A DNA stretch of 64,000 nucleotides from Owenia fusiformis (taxonomy: Eukaryota; Annelida; Polychaeta; Sabellida; Oweniidae). The stretch lies in the NCBI GenBank assembly GCA_903813345.2, contig CAIIXF020000003.1, forward strand, positions 20,786,931-20,850,930, read 5' to 3'. Positions 1 to 11,700 of the stretch are shown here, in pieces (position 1 is the stretch's first letter; each line of letters opens with the position of its first letter). The notes below the pieces were generated by a model that was given only the letters and a program-made list of their open reading frames with translations, was not told the DNA's origin and ran no database searches. Position numbers and translations under genes: made by a program.

Positions 1-250
1 GATGGCCACCGAAAAAATAATGAGGTCTAGGACATTTTTTTACCATGTAACATGTGTGAACATTTGAAGTACATCTGTTAAGTGGTTTTTGTGGAATCGC
101 GATGACAATATTATCTTAAAAAAATTTCAAGATGGCCGCCGGAATGCAAGATGGCCGCCGCAAAGTTAATCAGCTCTAGAACTTCTTACCATGTAACATG
201 TGTGAAAATTTGAAGTAAATCCGTCTGATGGTTTACCTGGAATCGAGATG
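1..250. repeat. Tandem dispersed-repeat units, two imperfect copies
   Basis: Two related units lie head to tail. Each begins with a GATGGCC(A/G)CCG-type motif, runs through TACCATGTAACATGTGTGAA and ends with a GGAATCG(C/A)GATGACAA motif. Unit 1 covers about 1-128 and unit 2 about 150-250. A third GATGGCCGCCG motif lies between them. They look like non-coding repeat DNA. The AAGATGGCCGCC core resembles a YY1-like site, but repetition alone explains it. Confidence 0.6.
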
Positions 251-965
251 ACAAAAAAGTGAGATATCAGAATGCCACCTTGTCTAACCCCGTTTTGGTG
301 CCTTTTGCCCCTGTTTACATCAATAGAAGAGGTGTTTTCTTTAAGAGGGAAGTCTGTTCTTTCAAACGGTATAATCATTTCATGTGGGAAAGTACCGGAC
401 AACAGAACTTTTTTTCAGAGGGTCCAGATCAGGGACTACAACTACATACAATGATTCTCGAATGTTTAATTAAGAAATATAGACCGAAGAACAGGTGTAA
501 TATCGTCGAATACACCCGCAGGGCTAGGCACAAACGTCTTCTATACCCCAAACGACCGAAGGGATGTGTGCGATAGATGTATTTCAATAAGTTCCCAAAA
601 ATATTTGGTGTACTAAAATTGCCCTTCCGATGTATAGGCATACAACCCGGGCATACGACTTGGCAACAGAAGAAATATGCGAGGCCTATATAGGCCTACA
701 GCCGCCTACATGTACTGACTTATACATTATACATGCATATGATAGATTATAGGGATTTTTTCAATTTTGGGCCTATTATTTCAAATATTAGGTCCCATCT
801 TTACAAACAAAGGGAAACGTTTTTTCAATTTTTTCACAACGGTTTTTCCCTCCCCTGACCACCCCCCCCCCTTCTTGCTGGGGCCGACCCTGTCCTGTGC
901 CCATGTGGACAATCTTTGCATTCATCTCTTAGGCTTGGTTATAATGGGCGAGAAATTGGAATATG
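251..965. other. Unassigned upstream sequence
   Basis: The open frames here (for example 259-576 on the + strand) match no family I recognise, show no conserved motif and overlap one another. A C-rich run lies at about 865-880. Nothing supports a gene. Confidence 0.4.
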
Positions 966-967
966 AT

Positions 968-1047
968 AAGATGTACCAATATGTTTTGAAATCACAACAT
1001 TGTTGATGTTTGACACAAGAAACGTGATTTCAAAACATATCGGTATT
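968..1047. repeat. Small palindromic element
   Basis: ACCAATATGTTTTGAAATCAC at about 974 is mirrored by GTGATTTCAAAACATATCGGT ending at about 1043, giving arms of about 21 bp and a short loop. It sits roughly 70 bp upstream of the GST start codon. It is probably a tiny MITE or foldback remnant. Confidence 0.6.
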
Positions 1048-1072
1048 GCATTCCCGGGGAACTTGATCATGA

Positions 1073-1108
1073 TCACGTGACAATTCAGAATATTTGTGGT
1101 CACGTGAC
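1073..1108 (+). promoter_or_regulatory. Pair of TCACGTGAC E-boxes upstream of the GST ATG
   Basis: The palindrome-centred 9-mer TCACGTGAC occurs at 1073-1081 and again at 1100-1108, each followed by AA. The second copy ends 8 bases before the ATG. CACGTG is the class-B E-box bound by USF, MITF/TFEB and MAX-type factors, and TCACGTGAC fits the lysosomal CLEAR-type core. The motif match is direct; regulatory function is inferred. Confidence 0.45.
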
Positions 1109-1667
1109 AAACAAAATGGACTCTAATCCCGAAGACTTGTTTCTGTGGTGGGGAAGCGGGAGTCCTCCTTGTTGGAGGGCTATGATAGTTTTAGAGGAGA
1201 AAGGCCTGAAGTATGGAAGCAAGCTCTTATCATTTGCCAAGAAGGAACACAAGTCGCCAGATGTCTTGAAGTATAATCCAAGGGGACAGGTATGCATGAC
1301 CTTGCCTAAACATCGATGAAACTTTCAATATAGTTTCGACTGAGTGCGAAATAATGCACGTATGATCGGAGTCCTGCCCTCGTATAATGCTTGGGCTGAA
1401 TTGTGGGGATGATGTAAAGTATGTGCTTTGTACTCTTTTTGTCATTACGACGGCCTTAAGTTGAATACATACCCGGGAATACATATAACGGCTTATCCTG
1501 TTCCCGGACTATAGTCCTGTACGGAGCCAATACATTTGCCTGTACGATTACAACTTGGGAGAATTATCTACGCCCCTTCCACTTAAGAAACCTACCTCAA
1601 TGCATTCTAGAACTCAAAATGTAACTTCTAATATATTGGAACCGCCGATTGTCTGGGTTAGTTGGCA

Positions 1668-2018
1668 GAACGAGGTCTTTTTGTTTCTTATGGCTCTTTT
1701 GGTCGAAGTTCGATTAAGATGGCGGTTATAACGGAATTTCCCGAACTCTTCCGTAATAGCACGAACTTGGTTTTTCGTTACTTCACTTCCATGTAAAATG
1801 GATTTGTTTCCGGTAAGAAACATTGTTTAACCATTCGGTATACAGTTAAGAGCATAGGATGTCGACATGGCAGTAAATATTGAAAATATTGTCCGAAATT
1901 TTCGAAATTCCCTCTTACCCGAAACAAATCCATTTTACACGGAAGTGAATTCCGTTATAACCGCCATCTTAATCGAACTTCGACCAAAAGAGCCATAAGA
2001 AACAAAAAGACCTCGTTC
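1668..2018. mobile_element. Foldback/MITE element inside the GST gene
   Basis: The left end starts GAACGAGGTCTTTTTGTTTC and the right end is its reverse complement, finishing CCTCGTTC. The arms run roughly 70 bp almost perfectly, with further arm similarity inside (the GGATTTGTTTC and GAAACAAATCC segments). Total length is about 350 bp and there is no coding capacity. The right end abuts the codon before KSKGNK of the GST, so the insertion removed the natural 5' part of that exon and probably its acceptor. No clear target duplication could be assigned. Confidence 0.75.
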
Positions 2019-2476
2019 CAAGTCCAAGGGCAACAAGTTGGTTCCAGATGATAAGGCTGAAAAGGCTCTTGTGCTACAAAGACAGCACGAGGTGATAATT
2101 TTATATCAATTGTAACATTTGTCTAGTTAAGATAAAAACAGACAAGGCAATGCAAAATGACATCACCTGCCATTTGTTACACATGCCCAACGTCAAACAC
2201 CGTCAGCAAAATGCTGTTGACTATAACAATATGTCTCCACTTGTGGTGGTGACATAAAAAGGATCAATTAGAAAGACTGCATCTGATCTGATTTGCACAC
2301 ATTTAAATTATTATTTCATTTTTTCATGTACATTTAGGAATTGATTAAAATTTGACATTTCAACCTAATTTCAATGATTCAAAGTACTTTGCATCTTCAT
2401 ATATCTGATGCTTGGTCCAATGTCACTTTGAAATCCAGTGTAAAGTGCTCCTAGTCTTAATTATTCATATACATGT

Positions 2477-2557
2477 ACGAGGGGTGATTAATAAGTAATT
2501 GATGCTTTTTACACACTATTTATTAAAAAGTGTCCATTACTTATTGATCACCCCTTA
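2477..2557. mobile_element. Short mariner-derived MITE
   Basis: An 80-bp hairpin between TA dinucleotides: TA-CGAGGGGTGATTAATAAG on the left and CTTATTGATCACCCCT-TA on the right. The termini match those of the large mariner at 12901-15601 (CGAGGGGTGATTCAAAAGTA), so this is a non-autonomous relative. It sits in the GST intron before the exon at 2642. Confidence 0.75.
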
Positions 2558-3902
2558 TATATATAATTATTATTACAATATATAGGGGTATTCCTACATG
2601 TACATGTATTTATATTAACCAGTTTATGCTTATTACTCTAGGCAGCTCTTCTTCATAAGAAAGGGGTTGAAGATGTTGTGTTTGTTATGTTCAGCTCAAC
2701 ACCTGATAAACTTGACAAGGTAACTAGTACTAACTACACTTAAAAGTGACAGTTCACAATTTCATATTTTGTATCGTCTTTGTTTTGCACGGAGTTTCTT
2801 GAGATCTAGAAAGGACATGGTTAGAAGAACTCTCGTTTGATATTTTCTTTTTCTTGTTTCATCTCATTTTTAATCACCATGCATTTGTATCTGTTCTAAT
2901 CAAAGGTATTACGAATTTATAAGGACTTTTTCATGCGGGTATTTACCTGAAATGAAATTTGATATTTTATTGTTCACCAGGAGAGGCTTAAGAAGAACAA
3001 AGCATCTCTGTCTGATGAACTAACAATATGGGATGGATATGTTAAGCAGGTACTTATAAAAGAACTTCAACATTATTTATTCATATATAACAAAGAGTTG
3101 TTTAAAATTACTGAGAGTGCAACTCAGAAAGCACAAATGTCAAAGGAAAAACGACGTGAACCAGATAAATATAGGACGTGAAATCCTATAATATGATGCC
3201 AAATGGCCTCTTTATTCTAAACTCCCAAATTGAGTTTTTATGACTTAACTTTCGATTTTGAATTGTAAAAAAGAGGTCTCTGGCTAATTCTATTGCCACT
3301 CGAGCTACACGTCAATATTGTTTTTTAGGCAAACTTTACGTACTATATCTAGTACATTCAGCCTTCACCTATACTTTAAATTACGTAGTCATTATTCTTC
3401 ACCTATGTGTCTTATTTAATTGAATGCTTATTTCACTATTATATGTCAAAGTATGTTGCACTAAATATTCGATTTTTAGACTGGAGCCTATGTTGCCGGG
3501 AAGAGGTTTACAATGGCAGATGCGATGTTTTTCCCATCATTTGCATTCCTTGTACGTATGGGACTAAAGCTTAACCCAAAATACCCCCATCTCGCTCGTT
3601 ACTATGACGACACGAGAAATCGTGAATCCGTGAAGAAAACATGGCCACCACATTGGAAGGGGTCGGAGGGTAAAGATATATTGAAGGATGTATAATTAGC
3701 TAGAACTGCAGTCATTTACTGCATATTCACTGTTCAATAGAGATCTTGGAATGTCAGCATAGATGTTTTATATAATAGACTATTACATGTATTTTATGTA
3801 TTATCAATCTATCCGTTTCCGATGCCTGTACAATCATGTTGCACAGAGTAATTAATTTAATGCAAACATAGCTATTTATATTGATATACATTTTTATATA
3901 GA

Positions 3903-4451
3903 ATGCCCAACAGTAGTGAACTTCTGGAATGACATGTCAATTTTTTTCAATAACATTCATTTAAACAATAGGGAAATACTACTAGGCATCACTAATAATC
4001 CAGAAAATGACAACAAATCTGCACTAAACTATTGCCTACTCTACGCAAAAAATTACATTCACTCCTCCAAAGTGGGTAACTCGATAATCAACATAAATGT
4101 GTTTAAAAATATCATAAGAAACAAAATAAAAAACGAATTAAGAATATCAACAGAAAATCAGACTAGGCCACTCTTTATTAGAAAATGGAATTCTATTCTT
4201 AACAAATTAGAGATACCGTTTTAACAAAAAACTGTACTGTACCTTGTATTTTATTACCGTATTGTATTTTTATATTTCTATGTACCTGTATGCTATGTTC
4301 ATGTTGTACATGTTCCAATTATTGTATTTTTATAGTTCCGCTATCACAAGGTAGCTCTTTTGACTTCTCAAAGTACCCAAAGTTGTGCTTATGTGTGCGC
4401 ATTGTGATGTATTGTAGATTGTAAATGAAAATTAAAGATAATAAATATATA

Positions 4452-4482
<31 letters not shown>

Positions 4483-4483
4483 G
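3903..4483 (+). mobile_element. 5'-truncated LINE 3' end with poly(A)
   Basis: A frame from about 3916 to 4224 encodes the extreme C-terminal segment typical of non-LTR retrotransposon ORF2 (FWNDM..., ILLGI, LNYCLLYAKNYIH, IRNKIKNE, FIRKWNSILNKL, then stop). It is followed by an AT-rich 3' UTR, AATTAAAGATAATAAAT and an A tract of about 28 bases ending near 4482. Flanks GATATACATTTTTATA before and GATATATATTTTTAAA after the tail look like a target-site duplication. The reverse transcriptase core is absent, so this is a dead 5'-truncated copy. Confidence 0.75.
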
Positions 4484-4489
4484 ATATAT

Positions 4490-5605
4490 ATTTTTAAACC
4501 CGAATGATCTAGTAAATAAAGTATATAAAATTATAATATATAGTTGTTTTACTATGTGTAATGCCTTCTCCGTTTTATACTAACATAGCTAAGTGCTCTC
4601 GTCATCAACACCTCTCATCATCCAACGCTTTACTAATTAAGGGCGGAGTAGGTTTATTCTTCAAGACTTTGGATGTTTGAGTAATATGGTGCATAAGAGA
4701 TATGATGAAAATCAAAAAGTATACTTGTACATGCATGAGTGTCAAGTAATCATTATGACTGCTTGTTAGGCAGAGTGAAGATAATTAATCAAGAACATCA
4801 TGATAAATCGTGACATCTCAAATCTTCTCAGCCCTGAGATGTTTCAGGTGAAACAGAAAGATGCTATGCGTATCAGAATGAATCAAGAAACTTATTTAAG
4901 AAATCCGTCTCAAAATACACCAATCGTTGAATTTCTAAATATTTATAATGAGTTTCTTCATCTAAGATTTTGTCATGTGGGCAAAGTTCTTCACCAGTTC
5001 TTTACACTTTGCAATGTTATATACTAACGCCAACATTAACACTACTTATATACATATATTATCTTAGATGGTAGTGTAAACTATGACCCCAGGGAGGACA
5101 CTAATGTTTCAGTATTGGTTTAATGTTCGGCACATTATAAAAGGCCATCATGACCTACAATTATGAATTGTGTCTTCTTGGAGATATATTTATATATATA
5201 ACAGTTTGTAAACAAATAAAAAATATACAGATGTATACAAAACATATTTACATAAAAACGATTCACCATACTATTGGAATACATATTTGTGAAAGATTGA
5301 AATACACTCGGTAGACACGTATGTAAAGTGAATATTCCGGTTATTGTCTTTTGCTAATGAGCACATGGGCCAAATGATCAAATGGTATAGTTATTAATTA
5401 ATGATTGATTTGGCAATAGGGATCACTTCAGAATGACAAGTTATATTCATGTTTTGTACAATATTTTTTTTCTGCGATCCTTCGATCATCATTAGTGCGA
5501 TCTAAATGACAAGCGCAATAAATTAATCGGTGGTAACAGGCTAAGTGAGTAAATCGAAGGATTGACATTTACCAGGAACAAGAATACTAACTTCAAAATC
5601 TGAAA
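4490..5605. other. Intergenic DNA between GST and sulfotransferase
   Basis: AT-rich DNA with no recognisable exon. A 75-codon frame at 4800-5027 has no family resemblance. The sulfotransferase promoter is presumably near 5550-5600, but no clear TATA or initiator could be defended. Confidence 0.4.
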
Positions 5606-8009
5606 ATGAGACGCTTGTTCTCCAGTCGTTCAAGAACCAATGGTGGATTAATGATACTTCTATTTCTGGCCTGCCTTTATATGACGATTTATCTTAGTAA
5701 GTTACTTTTTATATTGACCTGTTGACCTCACAAGTGAGTTTTTATTTTATACGTCGTATGAGATTCTATCAAGTTTAAATTTACCGAAAACAAAGTGCTT
5801 TATGATAATGAATATTAAGATGTTTAGATTATGAACTTATATTTAAATCGTGTAAATTATTATAATTTCTTAGTGTTAGTCTTGTTTGTTCTTGATTAGT
5901 TTCACATATAATCAAGATCACTGAATGATAAAATACATTTTAATGAGATTGTTTTGCCTTAGTGTTAGTCTTGTTTGTTCTTGATTTCAGGTAGAACTAG
6001 CTCCACCCAGCAACAAAACATTAACATCAATTTGTTCCATGATCGTGATTCCGTCCGTACACCAGCACCATTAAACCAAAACGACTTGTCACTAAACGAG
6101 GACGACATATCACATTTTCCTATACAGCTTCCCACCATTGATGACTGTTCTCCTCCAAAGTTTGACGGAAACTGTAGACCTCTAGGGTTCAACTCGGGTC
6201 CTATCCCACTGACTGCCTTGGCAAGCTACCCAGGGTCTGGCAATACATGGATGAGGCATATCATAGAACAGATAACAGGTCAGATCTTTATCCGGATCAC
6301 TATATGAAGTTGCTAGTGTTGTATGGCGCAAACATAATTCCCATGAATTCTCACATTACATTTAGCTCCTACACAAATCCCACAACTTATGTCACGTTCA
6401 ATTGATCGAGATAAAGGAGGTTGGGGTTTGTTTTCACTGTTGCTATGATTATTGACCCATCTTCTTCAACATTTGCTGATTTCTTGACATGTCTACATGA
6501 GTGAATATTTTTTGCTCATATTTTATTGCTAAAAAGTGAAAATGTTGCAATATACCATAGAGTCATACTAGGGTTTCATCTTGGAACTAATGAAGAACTA
6601 ATGAAGAACTGATGTAGCTCCATCAGCCATGATTAGTTTTATAACTGAAATGTAGAACTTTATTTTAGGAATCTATACAGGGTCCATATACAACGACAAG
6701 AGTTTACAAACTTTCAAAGGGGAAGGGATAACAAACAGTTCTGTAGTGGTCGTGAAAACACATCGAAGCCCTCGCAACAGCCTGGATGATTTCACCGTTT
6801 CGTTTGATAAAGCTATTGTGATCCTGAGGGATTTGGCCAACGCAATGGTCTCAGAGTTTGTTCGACATTTTTCCAAAAGCCACAATAAAGAAATAAAAGA
6901 TTTGGATGGCTTTTTCAATGAGCATGAAAGAGGTGGGTGCATACTTTTTTTGTCCATGTTAGTTCAACAACATCATTGCTAAATACCATTCACTTTTCCT
7001 TTGACAGGGTAATATATTTTCTCATCCTTGGCAATGGGTTATTTAATGGAATATGTGAAAAGTAAAGAATGTAAAATCAGGGTTAAAAGAAATTTGATTT
7101 CATACACATGAATTTTTTTCTAATTATCTCTTTATCATGTCTTTTTCATGTATTGTATGTAACATTGTATGATTGATTTTTAATTTAATAAATTGAATTG
7201 AATTATATCAAGCCCTTCCAATTTCAAATTTTACTTCCTAGAAGATAACTTAATTTAATTTAAAGTACTCTGACATTCAGAGTACTTTACATCAGAATAA
7301 TGAAAAGTGACCTCATGGAAGATCTTATGACAATGGAGAACATTATCAATTTACGTATATGTTGCCAATAAATGTTCGGCTTGAATGTCTCACGTGATCG
7401 TTTATAAAAAACACATCACAGCATACATATCACTTGTATCGAGACTCAGGGTCACTAAGTGAAACTAGAAGGCTGTTAAAGTTGGCCGAATGATGGTTGC
7501 AACACAATCAACTTTATTATCATCTCACTTTAGGTCACTGAAATAAGCAATAGTTCAAGATGCCAATTTGCTCAAACAGGAAAGGACACAAATGCTTACA
7601 TATCGTAGTAGTTCATACTTTTATACTTTCAGATCTCTGGACTTTTACTATTCTTCAACCAGATAGATGGCAGAAGTTGTATAAGTTGTGGCTACATGAC
7701 TTTAAAGGTGATGTTCTCCTTGTTAAGTATGAGGATCTAGTGGAGGATTTGAGGCCACAACTTTTAAGGATTGTAAAGTTTCTGGACATTGATGTAACTG
7801 ATGACGTCATCGATTGTGTTGTATGCAATTCAGACGGACGCTTTCGAAGGAAACATTCAAACAAAACGTTTACTCCTTTTTCTATAGGACGGAGAAAAAA
7901 CTTGAATTTTTTCATAACTCATATTAACAAAAAATTGCCAGAATATTGTAACAAATCAAACGTCCAGTGTTCTGGGTCCTTGCACTATCCTCACTATAGT
8001 ATAACTTAA
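5606..8009 (+). CDS. WSCD-like Golgi sulfotransferase, 4 exons, 339 aa
   Basis: Predicted type II membrane sulfotransferase that uses PAPS as sulfate donor. Exons: 5606-5696, 5991-6278, 6669-6932, 7633-8009. All three introns are phase 1 and the joined frame is 1020 nt, ending in TAA. Residues about 1-11 are basic and cytosolic. About 12-30 (GLMILLFLACLYMTIYL) form a signal anchor, followed by an acidic stem rich in N and Q. The PAPS 5'-phosphosulfate loop is SYPGSGNTW (about 109-117). The 3'-phosphate loop lies around AIVILRDLANAMVSEFVRH (about 175-193). The C-terminal part has the KYEDL motif followed by a leucine-rich helix, as in WSCD1/2-type proteins. The WSC domains of the vertebrate WSCD proteins are absent, so it is a shorter relative. 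The substrate (glycan or protein) cannot be told. The ATG is the first in frame before the anchor. Confidence 0.85.
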
Positions 8010-8126
8010 AAGGCGTACGCCATTATGAATAGCGAGCGTAAATATGTCAACGGGTCAATTTTTTATGAGAGGACCATATGTATTGTGAAGAATGAATATT
8101 ACAAATAGTTTCATGGAAGTTTCGAA

Positions 8127-8132
8127 AATAAA
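8127..8132 (+). promoter_or_regulatory. Polyadenylation signal of the sulfotransferase gene
   Basis: AATAAA lies 118 bases after the stop codon and is followed by a GT/T-rich stretch (TTCGTGCGTGTTTTTT), the usual arrangement for a cleavage site. Confidence 0.6.
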
Positions 8133-8789
8133 TCTGATTTTTATAAATATTTCGTGCGTGTTTTTTATCTCGTGCTTTAGAAAGCTCCAGTACTCTTAAT
8201 ATTTATTTTAACGTTACATGATACTTATCTATTTCCCTTGAATACTTATAAAGAGGCACTTACATTGAATACCTGTACAATATCGTTCATAGAAAATTTT
8301 GATAATTCTTCTTTATCTTATAATTTGTCGAAGAGCAAAAGAGTGCAATTGCACCTCAAAACGTTCCGACCTGTAGGGGAGAATTCCTTTTGCATGCATT
8401 CCTAATTTAGTCTAGGATGTGTTTTTGTCTCAATATATTGTTCTCTAAAAGTTCCTCGATCGACCATGTATGATAACAATTGAAGAAATAGACAAACATA
8501 CATGCACTTCTAGTTTCTGTACCATTAAAAAGTAGATGTATCGCATAAATGTTAAAACAATAATTAAATTTTTTATCGTTTTTGTGTCCTCGCTATATTT
8601 TTGTTATCATCATGCATGCAACGAAATAAGCAATAACCTTTTTAAACCTGTATTAGTGTGTGAAAATTAAAAGCTGTTAAAACACTTCAAATTCAATGTT
8701 CTTAATTTGATAATATATACATTTTTGAACCGCTCCTGACACTCCCTTTTTGAGATTGGTTGGATACATTTGAGAAAGTTTTAGAGGAA

Positions 8790-11700
8790 ATGAAAGCACT
8801 AGTCATCCTCGTAAGCTGCCTGTGTTTGTGTCTAGCAGAGAAAGTCCGATATGATGGGTACGTGTTTTCGCTTTGGTTGATAAGTATGCTTGTATTGATG
8901 GTACCTAATGCAGGACCATTCCAATTTATTTCTTAAATCGGTCTAAAGACCATGCATGAATATACCAACCCAACACATCCTATTCATGGTCCGTTCATCA
9001 TTGGCTTATTTAAGAGTTGTGGAAGTAGTAACTAAATTATGCAATTTTAGGACTGTTGGGTCCTAGACTTTTTGGGTACAGTAAGATTGCCTTTGCTTGT
9101 ATAATCCGTTTGTTTGTGGTGCACGCACACGGACATGACATACTAAATAGCATCTGGTTAGACCCCAGTCGTATGGGTTTTCTGGACGAATGAGAGCATT
9201 TGCTTTATTTTACTTTTACCATTCATCCAATCGAGATGGCGGATATGGATATGGAAATTTCAGGGGGGGGGGCTCCAATATTTTGCCTGTTAATGCCGTG
9301 GTCACATTTGCTCCGATTGCCCCGATTTCCATTACTGGCGCTCGACCGTCCGATAAGTATTTTGTTCAAAATTGCATTCAGTTTCGAACAAAATACTCAT
9401 TGGCCGAGCGTCGGAGTTGAAGATGTGACCATACCTTAAACAAATCTGGAAAATACTGACTGGAAACGCGTCCATATCCCAAGAATGCACCGCGATATTG
9501 ACGAGATGAAAGCTAAAATTCCAGAACAAAAAAGATTGGGAATTTAGTGAGGTATGTTCCCCTTGTCTGTGTTATAGATAATAGTAATGTCAAGTGTAAT
9601 ACTATTACATGAGATTTTCGTAACACTCCCTCCATAAGTCTAGCAGCCGGAGATTTTCATTTACCTGTTAACGTTTGAATCCTCATTTTCTTTCCCAATT
9701 ATATTCATACTAGATATTACAACAATCGACAGATGTAATCAAGCAAAGACATTTTTGAAATGACCTTATATGGAAGCCGTTTAGTTTATTACCGATGGGC
9801 TTTCATTATCTATTGAATGCCCATGGTTTACCACATATTAACTTTACATCAACTATTGGAAATGAAAGACAACTGGCTACACCGGGTGAGCGGAAAATGT
9901 AACCTAAACAAATGTATGTAAATAACTCACAGTCATTCATTTGGCACAATTAAACCATGTTCAATGTTCTTATTTTCTACTAAGTTTCATTGGTCTCCAT
10001 GATCACGATTTTTGGACATAAATCCCACCAGCTTTTATCGATCTACACTTAGCATTGAAACATTGAAACAAAAAAGAAAAGAAGAAAGATTTGAGGATTT
10101 CATCTATCTGTGGTCATGTAGTGAACAACTACATGTATATACACCGGGTACGTTCAAGTTATCCAATCCAAGATATACAAATGTCATTCATGTACATTAT
10201 GAATAAACTTTTCCATATATTATTGCACAATGGTCTCCCAATTTCTTATTTTTGCCGTTCTACTGACGAAATGAAGCAGTGAAATGGACTCTAACTTTAT
10301 TTAGGTTACCTTTTTAGCTCACCCTGTATAAGGAAGGCAGAGAATGGTGGTCTAAGATGTGATAAAGGTGTAAGTACAACTTGACCTGAAATTCGATCGC
10401 CTCACTAATAAACACAAAGAGTCGTGAGATATCTTATACAAGAGACATATAACTTGATATAAGTCTCTGTTTATACACATCGCACAATTGTAAACAGACA
10501 AATGTCATAATTCTCCTGGGCCTCATATTGTGGATGAATTCGCAGTGAAACATGGATCGAGCACAACTGAAGCATTTCAACGAGAACGGCTATGTTGTAA
10601 TGAAAGGGCTACTGGACAGCGAGACTCTTGATTCAGTACGAGAGGGTTGTGATCAACTCACAAATGAATTGGTTCAAAAACTAATAAGCAAAGGAAAAAG
10701 ATCGGAAGAATTCAAGGATGAGCCATTTGAGACTCGCTTGTTGAAGGTCGTTGGGGATAACATTGAATATGCACCGTTGATTTACCGATATGAACTTCAC
10801 AAAGGACAGTTCTTTAAACTATTCGGTAACGTTCGTGTCCTCGAAGTTGTACGTCAGATTTTGTCCTCCGCTGAGGACATACGTATATTCCCAAATTACA
10901 GCATCAGACCTAAATTCCCCAATTATGAACCGCATGACGTTGTATGGCACCAAGATGCGGGATTGAGCCCCGATGGGAAGCCGAATACGGCACCCGTTTC
11001 TGAGCGTATGGATGCATTCGGTCGTGACGCGACAGTTAATTGCTGGGCTCCCTTGGTACCTGCAACAGTTGAGACTGGATGTATGAAATTCATTCCAGGC
11101 AGTCAGAAGCTCGGACTTCTGGAGCACAAGCTATTAGGTCGGTATCGAGAAACTGCAAACTATGGAACCGAGTCAAAATATTCAACTTACGCCGCCCAGG
11201 TGCCTATCGAGGTCATAAAAGAGCACGAACCTGAGATCATCGATGTTGAATGTGACCCGGGAGATGTTGTTTTCTTCTCCAACATCTTAATCCACCGTGG
11301 TGGCTTTAATCATTCCAAAATCGTGCGTTGGTCAGTTGACTGGAGATACCAGGATGCGGATAAAGAGACACATCGCGAACAAAAGGGTCACGTCATGTGG
11401 TCCACGGACCCAACGCAGGCTGTAGCTAATGCAGAACAATGGGAACAATTGAGCCTTGTGTAAAATATTTCTACAAGCTTTTGCAGGGACATATTCGCGT
11501 AGATTATATTCTTTATCTCCAAGGAGATGCATAATACATAATACCTTCGTATCATATTTACTTAATTATAGTGTTAAAAATCTTGAAATCATAGCAAATC
11601 TCAGCTGCAGGACGACATCATGTCGAGGAGAAATTACCTTCCTTCGCATTGTCCATTGTTATAGTCATCATTTCTTGTGAGCGGCATTTGGCGTATGTTA

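Larger units (their letters stand above)
1116..3695 (+). pseudogene. Rho/A-like glutathione S-transferase, interrupted
   Basis: Cytosolic glutathione-conjugating enzyme of the rho (fish GST-A) type. Five exons are readable: 1116-1289 (about 58 aa, with WGSGSPPCWRAMIVLEEKGL, the G-site helix-1 region, and YNPRGQ); about 2020-2091 (KSKGNKLVPDD); 2642-2719; 2981-3049; and 3480-3695 (TGAYVAGKRFTMADAMFFPS, the N-capping box region, ending KDILKDV then stop). Donors and acceptors are GT/AG (for example CAG|GTATGC and GATTTTTAG|A). The family exon that should carry the LPAFK...ESYAxCxYLE segment (cis-proline, glutathione contacts) is not found between 1290 and 2010. An inverted-repeat element ends at about 2018, where the family residues SQF would precede KS. 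The gene is therefore most likely inactivated, unless an assembly error or an alternative acceptor intervenes. About 1497-1555 holds a weak, frame-disturbed resemblance to the missing exon. The GST identification is firm; the pseudogene status is inferred. Confidence 0.75.

Noticed and set aside
1614-1823. 69-codon minus-strand frame
   Set aside because: It is translation of the foldback element arm, repeated in inverse in the right arm.
3916-4224. Independent small host protein
   Set aside because: It matches the end of a LINE ORF2 and is followed by a poly(A) tail with flanking duplication.
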